From positions 62,001-126,000 of the forward strand of contig NZ_BAPV01000002.1 of the NCBI RefSeq assembly GCF_025995175.1: a DNA stretch of 64,000 nucleotides, read 5' to 3'. The translations under genes were made by a program, and so were the position numbers. A model generated the notes under the pieces. That model was not told the DNA's origin. It was given only the letters and a program-made list of their open reading frames with translations, and ran no database searches. Origin of the DNA: Asaia krungthepensis NRIC 0535 (GTDB taxonomy: Bacteria; Pseudomonadota; Alphaproteobacteria; Acetobacterales; Acetobacteraceae). Positions 35,947-46,600 of the stretch are shown here, piece by piece (the first letter of the stretch is position 1; the number at the start of each line of letters is the position of its first letter).

Positions 35947-36540
35947 TCAGGCGGCGCCGATGCTCGTATCCTGCCCACCCGTCCCGGTTGTGCCTCTCGC
36001 TGCGGTGTGATGTCCCGGTTCTGCATGGGAGGCACTCACAAAAACCCCCTTGGGCAGAGAAGCACCCGGTGAGGCAACTTCCTGACCAGCGATGTCGGCG
36101 CCTGGCTTGCGGCTGCGCACCAACCAGTAGCAGATGCCCAGAGCCAGCACCGAGGCAGAAAGGGCCAGCACCTGCAGAACATCGACCGAACTCAGATCGA
36201 GCACGATGAATTTGCGTACGGTCGCCATCATGCCGATCAGCAGCACCGAGCGCATACGCACGAGACTATGCGAGGGCGTATCGGGCGCCACCAGAATGGA
36301 GTGCTTGAATTCAAGGGCGATCAGAACCGTGAAGCACAGGCCGAACAGGGATTGGAGCACAGCCGGGTTCGACGGGGTCAGTGTGGTCGTGCGGATCATG
36401 TCGAACACAGCATAAATAACGTGAACAAGCCCCAGCGCGGCCACGACCATGACGCAGAGCGTCAGGATCAGCATCGCGCATTCCTCGAACAGGTCGAAAA
36501 GGGAGGATACCTTGAAGAATCCGGGGAAGCTCTTGATCAT
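35947..36540 (-). CDS. PsiE-like membrane protein
   Basis: A 197-residue protein with four predicted helices (about residues 22-46, 62-82, 94-113 and 121-142) and a long polar Gly/Ser/His-rich tail. The pattern (LFEECAMLILTLCVM, then LFGLCFTVLIALEF, then MRSVLLIGMMATVRKFIVLD) fits the phosphate-starvation-inducible PsiE family, whose biochemical function is unknown. No PHO box was found upstream. It is monocistronic as far as can be seen. Confidence 0.78.
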   Translation of the reverse strand: MIKSFPGFFKVSSLFDLFEECAMLILTLCVMVVAALGLVHVIYAVFDMIRTTTLTPSNPAVLQSLFGLCFTVLIALEFKHSILVAPDTPSHSLVRMRSVLLIGMMATVRKFIVLDLSSVDVLQVLALSASVLALGICYWLVRSRKPGADIAGQEVASPGASLPKGVFVSASHAEPGHHTAARGTTGTGGQDTSIGAA

Positions 36541-37055
36541 GAAAACGCGCTATCTCGCTGGGTGAAGACTGCGTCCATTATAACGAAATCGTGAGGTCAT
36601 ATCATCCCTCGGCGTATTGGCTTTTCGTAATCTCGCACCCCCCGTCTTCGCGATCATAGCCTAACGAGATTAGCGTAGCTGTCCCAGTTCCTGCGATGCT
36701 CTTCGTTGTTACTCCACGCGCTGCCGGCTTCCCTCTGCCTGCGCGCTGGGTCGATCTGGCAACGGGTCATTTCTCCTGTCTCATCGCCTGTTGCCCTTTG
36801 TGCTACACAAGGGAAGGCCTGATGCACTGTCTGGCATCACTTCTCTCCCGAGAAACCTGAAGACGGGCCGTTCCTGGACCGGTTTCGGAGGGGAGGCCGC
36901 ACCATCGCGCACTATCCCGCCAGGGCGCTCGGCCGCGACCCGGAAGGAAGAACCGCTCCTTGTGTCAGCCGATTCCTTCCTCGACCTCCGAATTACAGGA
37001 GGCGGGTCGCACGCCCTCTTGCCAAATGGGGTGATTGCGGTGGAAATCCCTCCCC
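36541..37055. other. Long gap with no supported gene
   Basis: This 515-base region separates the divergent PsiE-like and YfeH-like genes. Open frames that enter it from the right belong to other frames of the transporter gene. I saw no RNA gene, repeat or clear operator; an AT-richer stretch at about 36575-36690 probably contains the two promoters. Confidence 0.45.
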
Positions 37056-38006
37056 ATGCGCAAACTCGACCCCTTCCTGCTCAGCCTGATCGCCGCCATC
37101 GCCCTGGCCACCTTTCTGCCCTGCTCGGGGCTATGGGCCGATGTCTTTTCGAAGCTCACGACTTTCCTGATCGCGCTGATGTTTTTCCTGCAAGGGGCCC
37201 GTCTCAAGCCGGAAGCCGTTCTGGAGAGCGTGCGCGACTGGCGGCTTCAGGGCAGCGTGCTCACCTGCACGTTCCTGCTCTTTCCACTACTGGGCCTCGC
37301 CCTGCGCGCGGCCGTCCCGGGATTGCTCAAACCGGATATGTGGCATGGCATTCTCTTTCTGTGCTGCCTGCCCTCCACGGTTCAGAGTTCGATTGCCCTG
37401 ACCTCCATCGCGAGAGGCAATGTCCCGGCCTCGATCTGCGCGGCCACATTATCCAACCTGATCGGCATTCTGGCCACGCCCATTCTGGCGGGGCTTATCG
37501 TGCAGAAGGGCAATATCTGGTCGGCCCACGCCATTCTCGATATCGCCACCCAGCTTCTGCTGCCCTTCGGTGCGGGGCAATTGCTGCATAAGCGTCTGGG
37601 CGCCTGGGCGCATCGCAACAAGAAACTGCTCTCCCTGAGCGACCGAGGCTCCATCGTGCTCGTGGTTTATACCGCCTTCAGTCATGCTGTCGTGGAGGGA
37701 ATCTGGCACCGGGTTTCCGTGCCCGATCTGGCGCTCATGGCGGGACTCGATATCGTACTGCTGGGCCTTGTTCTGGTGTTGTCGCGTCTGCTGGGCCGCG
37801 TGCTTGGCTTCTCGGAAGAGAGCAGCATTTCGCTCATGCTCTGCGGGTCGAAGAAATCACTCGCCACAGGCGTTCCGATGGCCAATATCCTCTTCCCGGT
37901 CTCGGTGGTCGGAACCGTGGTACTGCCACTCATGATGTATCATCAGATCCAGCTTTTCGTGTGCACCCTTCTGGCCCGACGTCTGGCGGCACGACCAGAG
38001 GCCTGA
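37056..38006 (+). CDS. Bile acid:sodium symporter-family transporter (YfeH-like)
   Basis: A 316-residue protein with about ten hydrophobic segments. It fits the SBF-like/YfeH group: an N-terminal MRKLDPFLLSLI start, the FLQGARLKPEA loop after helix 2, the CCLPSTVQSSIALTSIARGN crossover region, and SKKSLATGVPMANILFP in the second crossover. These proteins export or import organic anions with sodium; the substrate of the YfeH branch is not known. The ATG at 37056 is preferred over a GTG at 37035 because it matches the family start. A terminator follows. Confidence 0.86.
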   Translation: MRKLDPFLLSLIAAIALATFLPCSGLWADVFSKLTTFLIALMFFLQGARLKPEAVLESVRDWRLQGSVLTCTFLLFPLLGLALRAAVPGLLKPDMWHGILFLCCLPSTVQSSIALTSIARGNVPASICAATLSNLIGILATPILAGLIVQKGNIWSAHAILDIATQLLLPFGAGQLLHKRLGAWAHRNKKLLSLSDRGSIVLVVYTAFSHAVVEGIWHRVSVPDLALMAGLDIVLLGLVLVLSRLLGRVLGFSEESSISLMLCGSKKSLATGVPMANILFPVSVVGTVVLPLMMYHQIQLFVCTLLARRLAARPEA

Positions 38007-38048
38007 TCACCCCGCACCAAAAGATCACGGGCGCTTTCAAGAGCCTAT

Positions 38049-38070
38049 ACGGGCTCGGGCCCGTTTCTTA
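38049..38070 (+). terminator. Rho-independent terminator after YfeH-like gene
   Basis: A six-base stem (ACGGGC with GCCCGT, 38049-38054 and 38059-38064), tetraloop TCGG and a T-rich tail (TTCTTA). Confidence 0.75.
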
Positions 38071-38133
38071 CCGCTCTTTCATGGGAAACGCAGGCGGCAT
38101 CAGGGGTTAACCCTCTTATGCAACGGTTTTGTT

Positions 38134-38153
38134 CTATCACGTCAAAGTGATAG
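38134..38153. promoter_or_regulatory. Inverted repeat upstream of MscS gene
   Basis: Perfect seven-base arms CTATCAC and GTGATAG with a six-base spacer, 37 bases before the start. It is probably an operator or a leader hairpin; the binder is unknown. Confidence 0.4.
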
Positions 38154-38190
38154 CAGAGCCCCTGTCATCCGGAGAGACGAAGGAAAACTC

Positions 38191-39393
38191 GTGATCAAGC
38201 AAGACTATGTGCACTCCATGTCGAGGCTTCTCGCCTGGTTCGACTGGCTCCCCCCCGCAATGGCCTCGGCGCTTTTGCTGGTGGCCGCTGCGCTCATTGC
38301 CCTGCTTTTCAGCCGACTGATCACCGAGGCCCTGCCGCGCCTGCCGGGGCTGAGGCGCATTGCATTCATTCATGAAACGATCGGGCGGCTGCAGAACCAT
38401 GTGCGTCTGCTGCTGATGATCGTGGCCGCCAGTGCCGCCCTGCCCGCCACGACCGGCTTTGCACCGACCACCATCCAGTTTCTGGCGCATTTCTTTGCCT
38501 TCGCGGTGATCATCACCATCGGTTTCGGGCTGATCAGGGCGTTTCGTTTCGGGACGGATAAATATCTCGACCGCATCGCCAATCGCGAACATGTCGATGA
38601 CATCACGGTACGGTCGCACCAGACCCAGATCCGCATTCTGCGCCGTCTGATCGAGATCACCTGCGGGGTGATCACGGTCGGAGCGGCCCTGATGGTGTTC
38701 GAATCCGTACGGCAATACGGGGTATCGCTCTTTGCCTCGGCGGGCGCGGCCTCTCTCGTTGTCGGTCTTTCCGCACGGCCCGCCTTGTCCAACCTCATTG
38801 CCGGCATCCAGATCGCTATTACCCAGCCAATCCGCATGGAGGACATGCTGATCCTCAATGGTGACTGGGCCTATGTGGAGGAGATCAATGCCACCTATGT
38901 GGTGCTGCGCACCTGGGACCGCCGACGCTATATCGTGCCTATCGCCTATTTTCTCGAAAATCCGTTCCAGAACTGGACACACAGCTCACCTTCGCTCATC
39001 GGCTCGCTCTTTCTCTGGCTCGACTATCAGACGCCCGTGGATGAGGTGCGCCGTATTTTCCATGAAGAGCTCGAAAAATCGGCCAATTGGGATCGAGACA
39101 TGAGTTCTGTCGGGTGCCAGGTTGCTGACAGCAACGCTCAGGTGATTTCCATCCGACTGATCGCGGGAGCCGCCGATGCCAATGGCATGTGGAATCTGTG
39201 CTGCGACCTGCGTGAGCGCATGCTCAAGCGTTTGCGTGAAGAGCTGCCGCAATCCCTGCCACGCGGCCGCACCGCCATTGTCCCCGGTGCCAGCGACGAA
39301 CCCGCCTGGCCGGACTCTCTGGTCTCCCCGCCGGTCAATCGTCCGATGGCCGGAGGGCAGTATAACGGCCCCGATATCAGGTCGCGCCCCTGA
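38191..39393 (+). CDS. MscS-family mechanosensitive channel
   Basis: The 400-residue protein has about five membrane helices (near residues 23-47, 68-86, 96-118, 151-172 and 176-196) followed by the conserved pore-lining and beta-domain start GLSARPALSNLIAGIQIAI...QPIRMEDML, and a soluble C-terminal vestibule ending in a polar tail. Such channels open under membrane tension to release solutes on osmotic downshock. The start is a GTG with AAGGA seven bases upstream. It is monocistronic and sits between two hairpins. Confidence 0.9.
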   Translation: MIKQDYVHSMSRLLAWFDWLPPAMASALLLVAAALIALLFSRLITEALPRLPGLRRIAFIHETIGRLQNHVRLLLMIVAASAALPATTGFAPTTIQFLAHFFAFAVIITIGFGLIRAFRFGTDKYLDRIANREHVDDITVRSHQTQIRILRRLIEITCGVITVGAALMVFESVRQYGVSLFASAGAASLVVGLSARPALSNLIAGIQIAITQPIRMEDMLILNGDWAYVEEINATYVVLRTWDRRRYIVPIAYFLENPFQNWTHSSPSLIGSLFLWLDYQTPVDEVRRIFHEELEKSANWDRDMSSVGCQVADSNAQVISIRLIAGAADANGMWNLCCDLRERMLKRLREELPQSLPRGRTAIVPGASDEPAWPDSLVSPPVNRPMAGGQYNGPDIRSRP

Positions 39394-39587
39394 AACACGC
39401 CACTGACACAGGACCCTCCGTTTCGAGAGGGCATCCTCAGATGCCCCTCAGAAGCTGACCCTCTCTTCGGGTGCTTTGACACCTATCTGTGATCGAATCA
39501 TATCGTTCCGGCGTTATCCCTGATGTGATTCGATCAGTTTTCTTCGCTTGAAGTGATCGGCCCCTCCGTAAAATCCCCCTCAGCGCC

Positions 39588-39613
39588 CCGCCACGGCCTT
39601 TAGGCCGTGGCGG
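39588..39613. repeat. Perfect 12-bp hairpin upstream of isomerase-like gene
   Basis: Arms 39588-39599 and 39602-39613 pair without mismatch around a two-base loop. It has no T-run on either side, and it ends 17 bases before the ribosome site of the next gene. It could be a leader structure, or the end hairpin of a lost IS200/IS605-type element. Confidence 0.6.
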
Positions 39614-39646
39614 AACGGAAAGTCCCCTGTGGGAGGAATTTTTACG

Positions 39647-40546
39647 GTGAAACTGGTTCTCGACCCTTACATGCAGCGTCATCTGTCCCTGCCTGAAATC
39701 GCCCATGCAACCGCTGGCTATGGCTTTGACGGAATCGAACTCTCCCCACGCCCAGATTTTCTCGACTGGTGGGTCATGCCACGCGCGACGTCGCAACGCG
39801 TCAGCGATTTCAAGAAAGCCCTTCGCGCCAACAATACCGAGTTGACGACTCTGCAACCCATGTATCGCTGGGCCAGCCCCATTGAAGAAGAGCGTCTCGC
39901 TGCCATGCGTTACTGGCGCCGCGCCATCGAGATTGCCTCGGAAATGGAGTGCAAGGTCATGGTCTCCGAATTCGGCCGCGGCACGTCACCGGAACGCTCA
40001 TCCGGGCTGCCACCCGGTGTCGCCACGCCGGAAACCTGCGAGGCTGCTTTCTGGCGATCGATGGATGACCTGGTCCCGCAGCTGGAGCGTGCGGGCATTA
40101 CCCTCTCGCTCGAACCCCATCCCGAAGACTGGGTAGAGACCTTTCATCCCGCCATCGATATCATCCGCAGTATCGGCTCGGACGCCGTGAAGATGTCGTA
40201 TATCGTGCCGCATACCTTTTTCTACGGGGAGGATATGGCTGCGATGCTGCGCGAAGCTGCCGATATCCTCGTGCATATCCGTGTTGCAGACACTTATGAC
40301 CACCGCAAATCCTCAGAGCTGCGCTACATCGTCAATCCGCCGGGCTCGAAGGTCCGCGTGCATCAGCATCTTGATATCGGGCAGGGCGAGATCGACTGGA
40401 AACTCTTCTTCGATACCCTTGCCGAGATACGCTTCGACGGCATTCTCTCTTCCTGCGTTTTCGCCTGGGAAGACCGTGCGGAAGCCTCGACTCGCTTCAT
40501 GCTCGAGACCATGCGCCACGAACTCCGCCAGCGTGACCTGCTCTGA
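39647..40546 (+). CDS. Sugar phosphate isomerase/epimerase-like TIM-barrel protein
   Basis: A 299-residue xylose-isomerase-like (IolE/IolI-type) barrel. Probable metal-binding acids and histidines appear in GFDGIELSPRP, in LSLEPHPEDW, in YIVPHTFF, in HIRVADTYDH and in HQHLDIGQGEIDW, the order expected for this family. It likely isomerises or epimerises a sugar or keto-inositol, or dehydrates such a compound; the substrate is unknown. The start is the GTG at 39647, eight bases after GGGAGGAA; the GTG at 39629 lies inside the ribosome-site region. No sugar genes are adjacent. Confidence 0.83.
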   Translation: MKLVLDPYMQRHLSLPEIAHATAGYGFDGIELSPRPDFLDWWVMPRATSQRVSDFKKALRANNTELTTLQPMYRWASPIEEERLAAMRYWRRAIEIASEMECKVMVSEFGRGTSPERSSGLPPGVATPETCEAAFWRSMDDLVPQLERAGITLSLEPHPEDWVETFHPAIDIIRSIGSDAVKMSYIVPHTFFYGEDMAAMLREAADILVHIRVADTYDHRKSSELRYIVNPPGSKVRVHQHLDIGQGEIDWKLFFDTLAEIRFDGILSSCVFAWEDRAEASTRFMLETMRHELRQRDLL

Positions 40547-40622
40547 GTGCAGCGCAGGGGAGGCTTTTCTCTCCCCTGCCTTCAGGGCAGCCATTCGACG
40601 ATCCTCGAGAACGTCGCGTACG

Positions 40623-42308
40623 CTATCCGATATCTTTCGGCAGACGCGCTACGCGCGCTCTCAATAGCTGCTCCTCGAAATCGAGCTCCTGCTGCAATTC
40701 CCATTCGGTCTGGTCGTTGATACCCCGGCCTACAAAAAGCCGATGCAGGGTGTCGCGCTGGGCACGCAGCAGGAGCAGTCGCGTCGCCAGTTCCAGCCGC
40801 TCGCGACGCAGCGATACGCTACGCCCCATGAGCGATGTCTGAGGCGTCTCATCGATCTGGCTGAGGCGGTTCTCGTAAGTCTGTTCCAGACGGTCGAGCA
40901 CATCGCGTTTGACCATGTCCTCCTGACCGGCCGCCGCGTGACTCTCATTCCCGCGCAATTTCTCCTCGCGGATCAGGGCAATTGCCGTGTGGAGGAGTTC
41001 TTGCCGTGCTTTCGTCTCCTCCGCCGCATGGCGTTCCATGCCGGCAACCGGCAGGAAACGCAGACAGAGCGGCATGAAAAGACCGGCGCCCATGAGCGAG
41101 ATCACGATCACACCAGCAGCGATGGTGATCAGCAGGTCACGTGACGGAAAAGCGCCCATCTCGCTGCCGGCGGCAGGAAGGGAAAGCACGGCAGCAAGCG
41201 TGACCGCCCCCCGTACCCCGGCAAAAGTGAGCAGAACCGATCCGAGGAAGTCGGGCCAGACAAAAGGCGTGTGGGTCCAGCGCGCAACGAGCCATCGCCT
41301 GAGAATGGAAAACCACACCCCGACAAAACGCAGCAGGGTCATGATCAGATAGATGGCTGCGATCAACCCGGCGAGCGCCAGCAGCGACACCTGGCGCTCA
41401 TGAGCCATAGCCACGCCGCTGCGCATGAGAGCTGGCATCTGCAAACCCAGAAGCAGGAAGATAAGTGCGTTGAAGATATAGGTCACCATGCCCCAGATCG
41501 TGGTTGCCTGAAGCCGTGTTGCCGTATCGGTTTCCTCGAGCATGCCCATCATCTTGATGACCATGCAAGCCGAGACGGCCGCCAGTATTCCGGAACATCG
41601 CAAATGCTCCGCCACGATATAGGTCACGAAGGGAAGCAGGATCATCAGCGTGATCTGCAGCGGAGGATCATTGAAACCCCGGCGCAAGAGGATTCTGTTG
41701 ATCCGCGCCGAGACATAGGCAATGAGCGCGCCCACGGCCAGACCGCCAAACGCCACCAGCAGGAAATCGCCGAAGGCCTGCCGGTAGGAAAACTCGCCCG
41801 TCATCGCGGCAGCGGTCGCAAACCGGAAGCATACCAGCCCCGATGCGTCATTGAAGAGAGCCTCACCCGACAGCACATGAAGCATTCGCTCCGGGACGCG
41901 ACGTCCCGCCAGCAGACCTGTGACAGCCACCGTATCGGTCGGAGAGAGCGCCGCGGAGAGCGCGAAGCAGCATGGCAGATCGAGAGCGGGGATCAGCCAG
42001 TGAATGGCATAACCGCAGAGCACAGTACTGAATACGACGAGGCCGAAGGCCAGAAAGAAAATCGTGCCGCGCAATTCATGAAATTCGCGCAGCGGCATAC
42101 GAAATGCGTCCGCGAAGAGCAGCGGCGGCATGAAGACGAGCATGAACAGATCGGGGCGCAGCCCGATGGAAATGCCTGCCAGCGCCGCGATAATCCCGAG
42201 ACCGATCTGGATCAGAGGTAGCGGTACGCTGTTACGTACCACGCGGACGATCAGGCTGCTTGCGGCTGCCAGAACCAGAAGAAGCAGGATATTATCGGCG
42301 GGGATCAT
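40623..42308 (-). CDS. Na+/H+ antiporter, CPA1 (NhaP) family
   Basis: A 561-residue protein with 11-12 membrane helices in its first 420 residues and a soluble, charged helical tail of about 130 residues. CPA1 signatures are present: PPLLFADAF, the ALSPTDTVAV unwound helix region, SGEALFNDASGLV with the ion-binding Asn-Asp pair, and FAGVRGAVTLAAVLSLP. It exchanges sodium or potassium for protons to control pH and salt, which fits an acid-forming organism. The ATG at 42308 is chosen; a GTG at 42332 is possible. It faces away from the YhaO-like gene, 94 bases apart. Confidence 0.9.
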   Translation of the reverse strand: MIPADNILLLLVLAAASSLIVRVVRNSVPLPLIQIGLGIIAALAGISIGLRPDLFMLVFMPPLLFADAFRMPLREFHELRGTIFFLAFGLVVFSTVLCGYAIHWLIPALDLPCCFALSAALSPTDTVAVTGLLAGRRVPERMLHVLSGEALFNDASGLVCFRFATAAAMTGEFSYRQAFGDFLLVAFGGLAVGALIAYVSARINRILLRRGFNDPPLQITLMILLPFVTYIVAEHLRCSGILAAVSACMVIKMMGMLEETDTATRLQATTIWGMVTYIFNALIFLLLGLQMPALMRSGVAMAHERQVSLLALAGLIAAIYLIMTLLRFVGVWFSILRRWLVARWTHTPFVWPDFLGSVLLTFAGVRGAVTLAAVLSLPAAGSEMGAFPSRDLLITIAAGVIVISLMGAGLFMPLCLRFLPVAGMERHAAEETKARQELLHTAIALIREEKLRGNESHAAAGQEDMVKRDVLDRLEQTYENRLSQIDETPQTSLMGRSVSLRRERLELATRLLLLRAQRDTLHRLFVGRGINDQTEWELQQELDFEEQLLRARVARLPKDIG

Positions 42309-42402
42309 GGCACGACCGAGGATCGACGGCACGGCATAACAAGAAGTCCTTCTCCCTTTTTCTTTCGATGCGCCGGATCAGAGCATGCGATAGAACGAGC
42401 CC

Positions 42403-43677
42403 ATGAGTTCGTTCCGTTTCATCCACGCCGCCGATCTCCATCTCGATAGCCCCCTTCGGGGTCTTGAACGCCATGACGGTTTGTCCATGGAACGTATCCG
42501 CGATGCCTCGCGCCGGGCATTGGACAGGATGGTGGATGCTGCCATCGCCCACGACGTGGCTTTTGTCGTGATTGCCGGCGACCTGTATGACGGGAACTGG
42601 AAAACTGTCAGCACGGGGCGGTACATGGCCAATGCCCTTGGCAGGCTGATCCGGCACGGGATCGGCGTCTATCTCCTTCAGGGCAATCACGACGCCGCCT
42701 CGATCCTGACACGCGATCTGCCTCTGCCCCAGGGGGTCCAGAGATTTCCCTCGCGCAAACCGGGCAGTTTCACAATCGAGCCTCTCGGCGTAGCGCTGCA
42801 CGGGCAGAGCTTTGCCGAGCGCCATGTGCCTGACGACATGACCCCCTCCTATCCGAAACCGATGGAGGGATATTTCAATATCGGGGTGCTGCACACCTCA
42901 CTTTCCGGTCATGGTCAGCACGAGGTCTATGCGCCATGTTCCGTACAGGGGCTGCGTGCCAGGGGATATGATTACTGGGCACTGGGACACGTGCATGAAC
43001 GCATGATCGACAAAGATGGAACGCCCATCGTCTATCCCGGTGTTCTGCAGGGACGCCATATCCACGAAACGGGTGAGAAAGGCGTCGTTCTGGTCACGGT
43101 CGATAACCGTACGGTCACGTCGATAGACCCCCTTCCCTGCGACGTGGTACGCTGGCGGACCCTGCATTTCGACTGCACGGGAATGACTCAGGAGGCCGAG
43201 TTGCACCAGCGCCTCGGGGCTGAATTTGTCCGGCTTGCCGAGGCCCATCCTGACCATCTCTGTGTCACGCGGCTCATTCTCGAGGGGAAGACCACCCTGC
43301 ATGATCTGCTCCGCCGTCAGGGTATCGCCCTCAGAGAGACAGTCCAGCATCTGGCGGCCATGAGCGGTGGAGAAATCGAGCTCGAGAAGCTGCAGATCCA
43401 GACCCGCGCTCAGGAGCAGGCTGGAGAGAACGAGGCATCGCCCGGCATGGCGACAGACAGCGCCCTTGCAGGACTGATACAGGAAGCCACTCGGGACCCT
43501 GCGCTCCTGGCCGAGATCGGCGCCGAGCTCGATCTCTGTCTGCGGACCCTGAATCTCGGCGATGTCCAACCCGGATCCCTGCTGGATCGCATCGATCAGC
43601 GCGCCTGGGAGACGATTCTCCCCGCACTTGGCGAGAGCCTGTGCGACAGGCTCGCTTCGGGGGGTGACACGCCATGA
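42403..43677 (+). CDS. YhaO-type DNA repair nuclease (SbcD/Mre11-like metallophosphatase)
   Basis: The 424-residue protein shows the calcineurin-like phosphatase motifs: DLHLDSPL, GDLYDGNW, GNHDAAS, LHTS and GHVHE. These hold two metal ions in SbcD/Mre11-type nucleases. The C-terminal quarter is a helical part expected to bind the partner ATPase. The next gene, a large SMC-like ATPase, overlaps by four bases (ATGA), as in the yhaO-yhaN pair of Bacillus. Together they should form an SbcCD-like complex that processes DNA ends or hairpins, but the exact substrate of YhaON proteins is not established. Confidence 0.86.
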   Translation: MSSFRFIHAADLHLDSPLRGLERHDGLSMERIRDASRRALDRMVDAAIAHDVAFVVIAGDLYDGNWKTVSTGRYMANALGRLIRHGIGVYLLQGNHDAASILTRDLPLPQGVQRFPSRKPGSFTIEPLGVALHGQSFAERHVPDDMTPSYPKPMEGYFNIGVLHTSLSGHGQHEVYAPCSVQGLRARGYDYWALGHVHERMIDKDGTPIVYPGVLQGRHIHETGEKGVVLVTVDNRTVTSIDPLPCDVVRWRTLHFDCTGMTQEAELHQRLGAEFVRLAEAHPDHLCVTRLILEGKTTLHDLLRRQGIALRETVQHLAAMSGGEIELEKLQIQTRAQEQAGENEASPGMATDSALAGLIQEATRDPALLAEIGAELDLCLRTLNLGDVQPGSLLDRIDQRAWETILPALGESLCDRLASGGDTP

Positions 43678-46600
43678 GGCTTGCCCGTCTGGATCTGCTG
43701 CGTTACGGCGGATTTGCTGATCGCTCCTACATTTTCGAGGCGCATGGCTCCGATCTGCATGTGCTTTACGGGGCGAACGAAGCAGGCAAATCGACTACGC
43801 TTCAGGCCATCAGTGACCTGCTTTTCGGCTTCCCCCACAACAAGGCGCAGGACTGGCGCTACGATGCCGCCCAGTTGCGCATTGGCGCCGTGGTCGAACA
43901 GGACAACAACGCCCCGCTCGGCATGATCCGCAAGCGCGGCACCAAACAGACCCTTCTGGCATCCGATGGCACGACTCCACTCGATGAAAACAGGCTGATC
44001 AGCCTGCTCGGTGGTGTGGATCGCACGGGGTTCGAACGTCTATGGAGTCTCGATCACGCGCGCCTGCGTCAGGGTGGCCATGCAATGGCCCAGTTCGAGG
44101 ATGATCTGGGCCAGCAGCTTCTCGCAGCAGGATTCGGGCTCGGGAATGTCCAGAGCGTGCTCGCGTCACTCGATGCCGAAGCCGGGGCGCTCTGGAAGAA
44201 GAATGGCCGTGGCACACGGCTCAACGACCTCAGAAACCGTCTGAACGAGGCCCGTACGCGGCTCATCGCCGCGGAGAAGGACAGCCAACGCTGGAACAGC
44301 CTCAACCGCGAGGCCGGAGAAATCGACGAAGCCCTTGTCACGCTCCAGGCCGGTCTGCGCGACAATGCGAGCGAAAGGCAGTCTCTGGAGCGGCTCAGGC
44401 GCGTGCGCCGCGATCTTGATCGCCATGAGCAGATTCTGGCCACGCTCAGAACCGACATGCCTCCACGCTTTTCGGTGCAGGATCACGCAGCGTTCGACGA
44501 GACCATTGCAAGGCACGTTGCCTGCCAGCACCGGATTGACCGGCAGACCGACCACCATGACGGTCTTCTCGCCCTGCGCCGCGCCTGTCATCCCGATGCA
44601 CTCCTGTTGGCGCATGAAACAACGATCGACTCCCTTCAGGCCCGTGCCGCCCATCTCGACCCGCTTCTGGCAACCAGCCAGGAGCAATCCAAGATGCTGG
44701 AGGCGCTCGATCTCAAGCTGCGTATCGCCGGGCACGAGGGGCCGTATGGCACGATCCTGGCCGCCCTGCCTGACCCGGAAACCCTGACCCGGCTGCGCCC
44801 GCTCACGCTCGAAAACGACACCCTGACGCGACGGGAGCAGGACAACAGGGATGCCATTGCCCACGCGAAAGACCGTCTCGCGGCAGCGACATCGCGCCTC
44901 GATCATCGTGAGCCGCCCCCGCTGGCAGCGCTCCTCCTCGCCCTGCAGCAGGCCGAAAAGCGTGACACACTCGATCGCGACCTCGCAGGCCTCGGGCGAG
45001 ACCTTCACCAGGCAGAACAGCGCCTTGCCCGTGCCCTGAACGATCTTCACCCCTGGCAGGGCGAGCTCGACAACCTGCATCGGATGGCCATCCCGGATCC
45101 TGACTTCGTCGACCGTGAAATGACGATCTGGCGTGACCGCGACACCCAGTGCGCGGTTCAACGTACCGAGCTGGTCGCCGTGACAGAGGCGAAAGCACGA
45201 CAGGAACTCTCCAAAGCCCATCTGGAGCAGCGTCAGATAGTTTCTTTCGCCGCCCTTTTCGAGGCGCGTGCCCATCGTGATGCCCTCCTCGACAGGCTCG
45301 ACCCTCGGGAAGAGAATGGCCGTGCGCTTTATCTGGACGCCCTGCGCCACGCGGATTCTCTGGCAGACCGTCGTTTCGACGAGGCAGAGGAGTCAGCGCG
45401 CCTGACCCAGATCGAGCAGGAAATCGACCATCTCACGCTGAAACAGGATCAACAGCGCCAACGAATTGCCGGGCTCGATCAAGCCCGGGAAGCTGCCAGA
45501 AAACAGTGGCAGGAAGAACTGACCCGTCGCACCCTGCCCTGTCTCGACCCCGAACGCCTGCGGGGCTGGCTGACGCTTCGGGAACAGGCGCTCGAAGCAG
45601 CCGACGCACATGCGCTGATCATCTCGCGACAGAAAGATGCGGAAAGCCTCCGCCGCCGGGCATTCGAGTCCCTGCGCGCAGCCCTGCCCGATATGCCCGT
45701 CTTCCCTGCTCTGGGTGAAGCCGTTCTCTGGGCGCAGTCCCGCCGGACGGCGTGGCAGAGAGAGGCCGATCTGGCCAGTCAGCTGAGAGCCGATATCGAT
45801 CAGGAACAGCGCAGCCTGGATGTCGAATTGCGGAGAAAGGAAGACCTCTCTGCCGAGCGCGCGATATTATCCGATCGCTGGGCATCTCTCGGCGCCTCCT
45901 GCCCCGCGCTCGACCTCGCGCCGACGAGCACCATCGATGCCCTTACCGCCCAACATAAAGCGGCCACCGAAGCCTTGGCGCTGAAGAACCGCCTCGATAT
46001 CCAGAAGGCCGAGGCTGAGTCTCTGGAGAGCGAGATCGCCCGGTTTATCGCGCAATTGCAGAGACAGGACGGACTCGCCTCTCGCCCCCCGAGGCAGGCC
46101 CTCGATCTCCTGGCGAATGAACTCCGTCAGGCCCGTCTCGACCGGGACAGGGCTCAAAGCTATGACGCCGATCTGGAAAAAACCGCCGCGTCACTCGATG
46201 AGGCCCGGCGTGAACAGGAAAGCATCACCCGGGTATTTGCGGATTTCGCCTCCCGCCTCGCCGGAGCCGAAACGCCGGATCCGGTTGTCGATCCTGCTGT
46301 CATAGAGGGGCTTCGCGCTGCCTTCACCCGTGAAAAGACCTATCGTACCCTGCAGGAGGAAGCCGCCGCCATCGAGCGCAGGCTGGCAGACGAGGAGAAT
46401 GTCCCCGATCTTGCGGCGCTTTTGACGCAGGCGCAGGAATGGTCTGCCGAAGCCGTAGAGAAACGCCTTGACGATCTGGCTCTCGCCCGCGAGGCAATGG
46501 AGCGCGAGCGTGACGACAAGCTCGGACGGCGCGGCGAGATCGGCACGGATCTGCGCCAGATCGAACAGGCTCATGACGCCCGCGACGCCGCCCTCGCCAT

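Noticed and set aside
36541-37055. Search for a phosphate (PHO) box before the PsiE-like gene.
   Set aside because: No pair of CTGTCAT-like heptamers with correct spacing was found.
39588-39613. Rho-independent terminator for the MscS gene.
   Set aside because: The stem is perfect, but neither side has a T-run, and it lies nearly 200 bases past the MscS stop, next to the following gene's ribosome site.
44166-45350. Minus-strand open frame of about 394 codons opposite the YhaN-like gene.
   Set aside because: Antisense shadow of coiled-coil coding sequence; no start signal and no recognisable domain.
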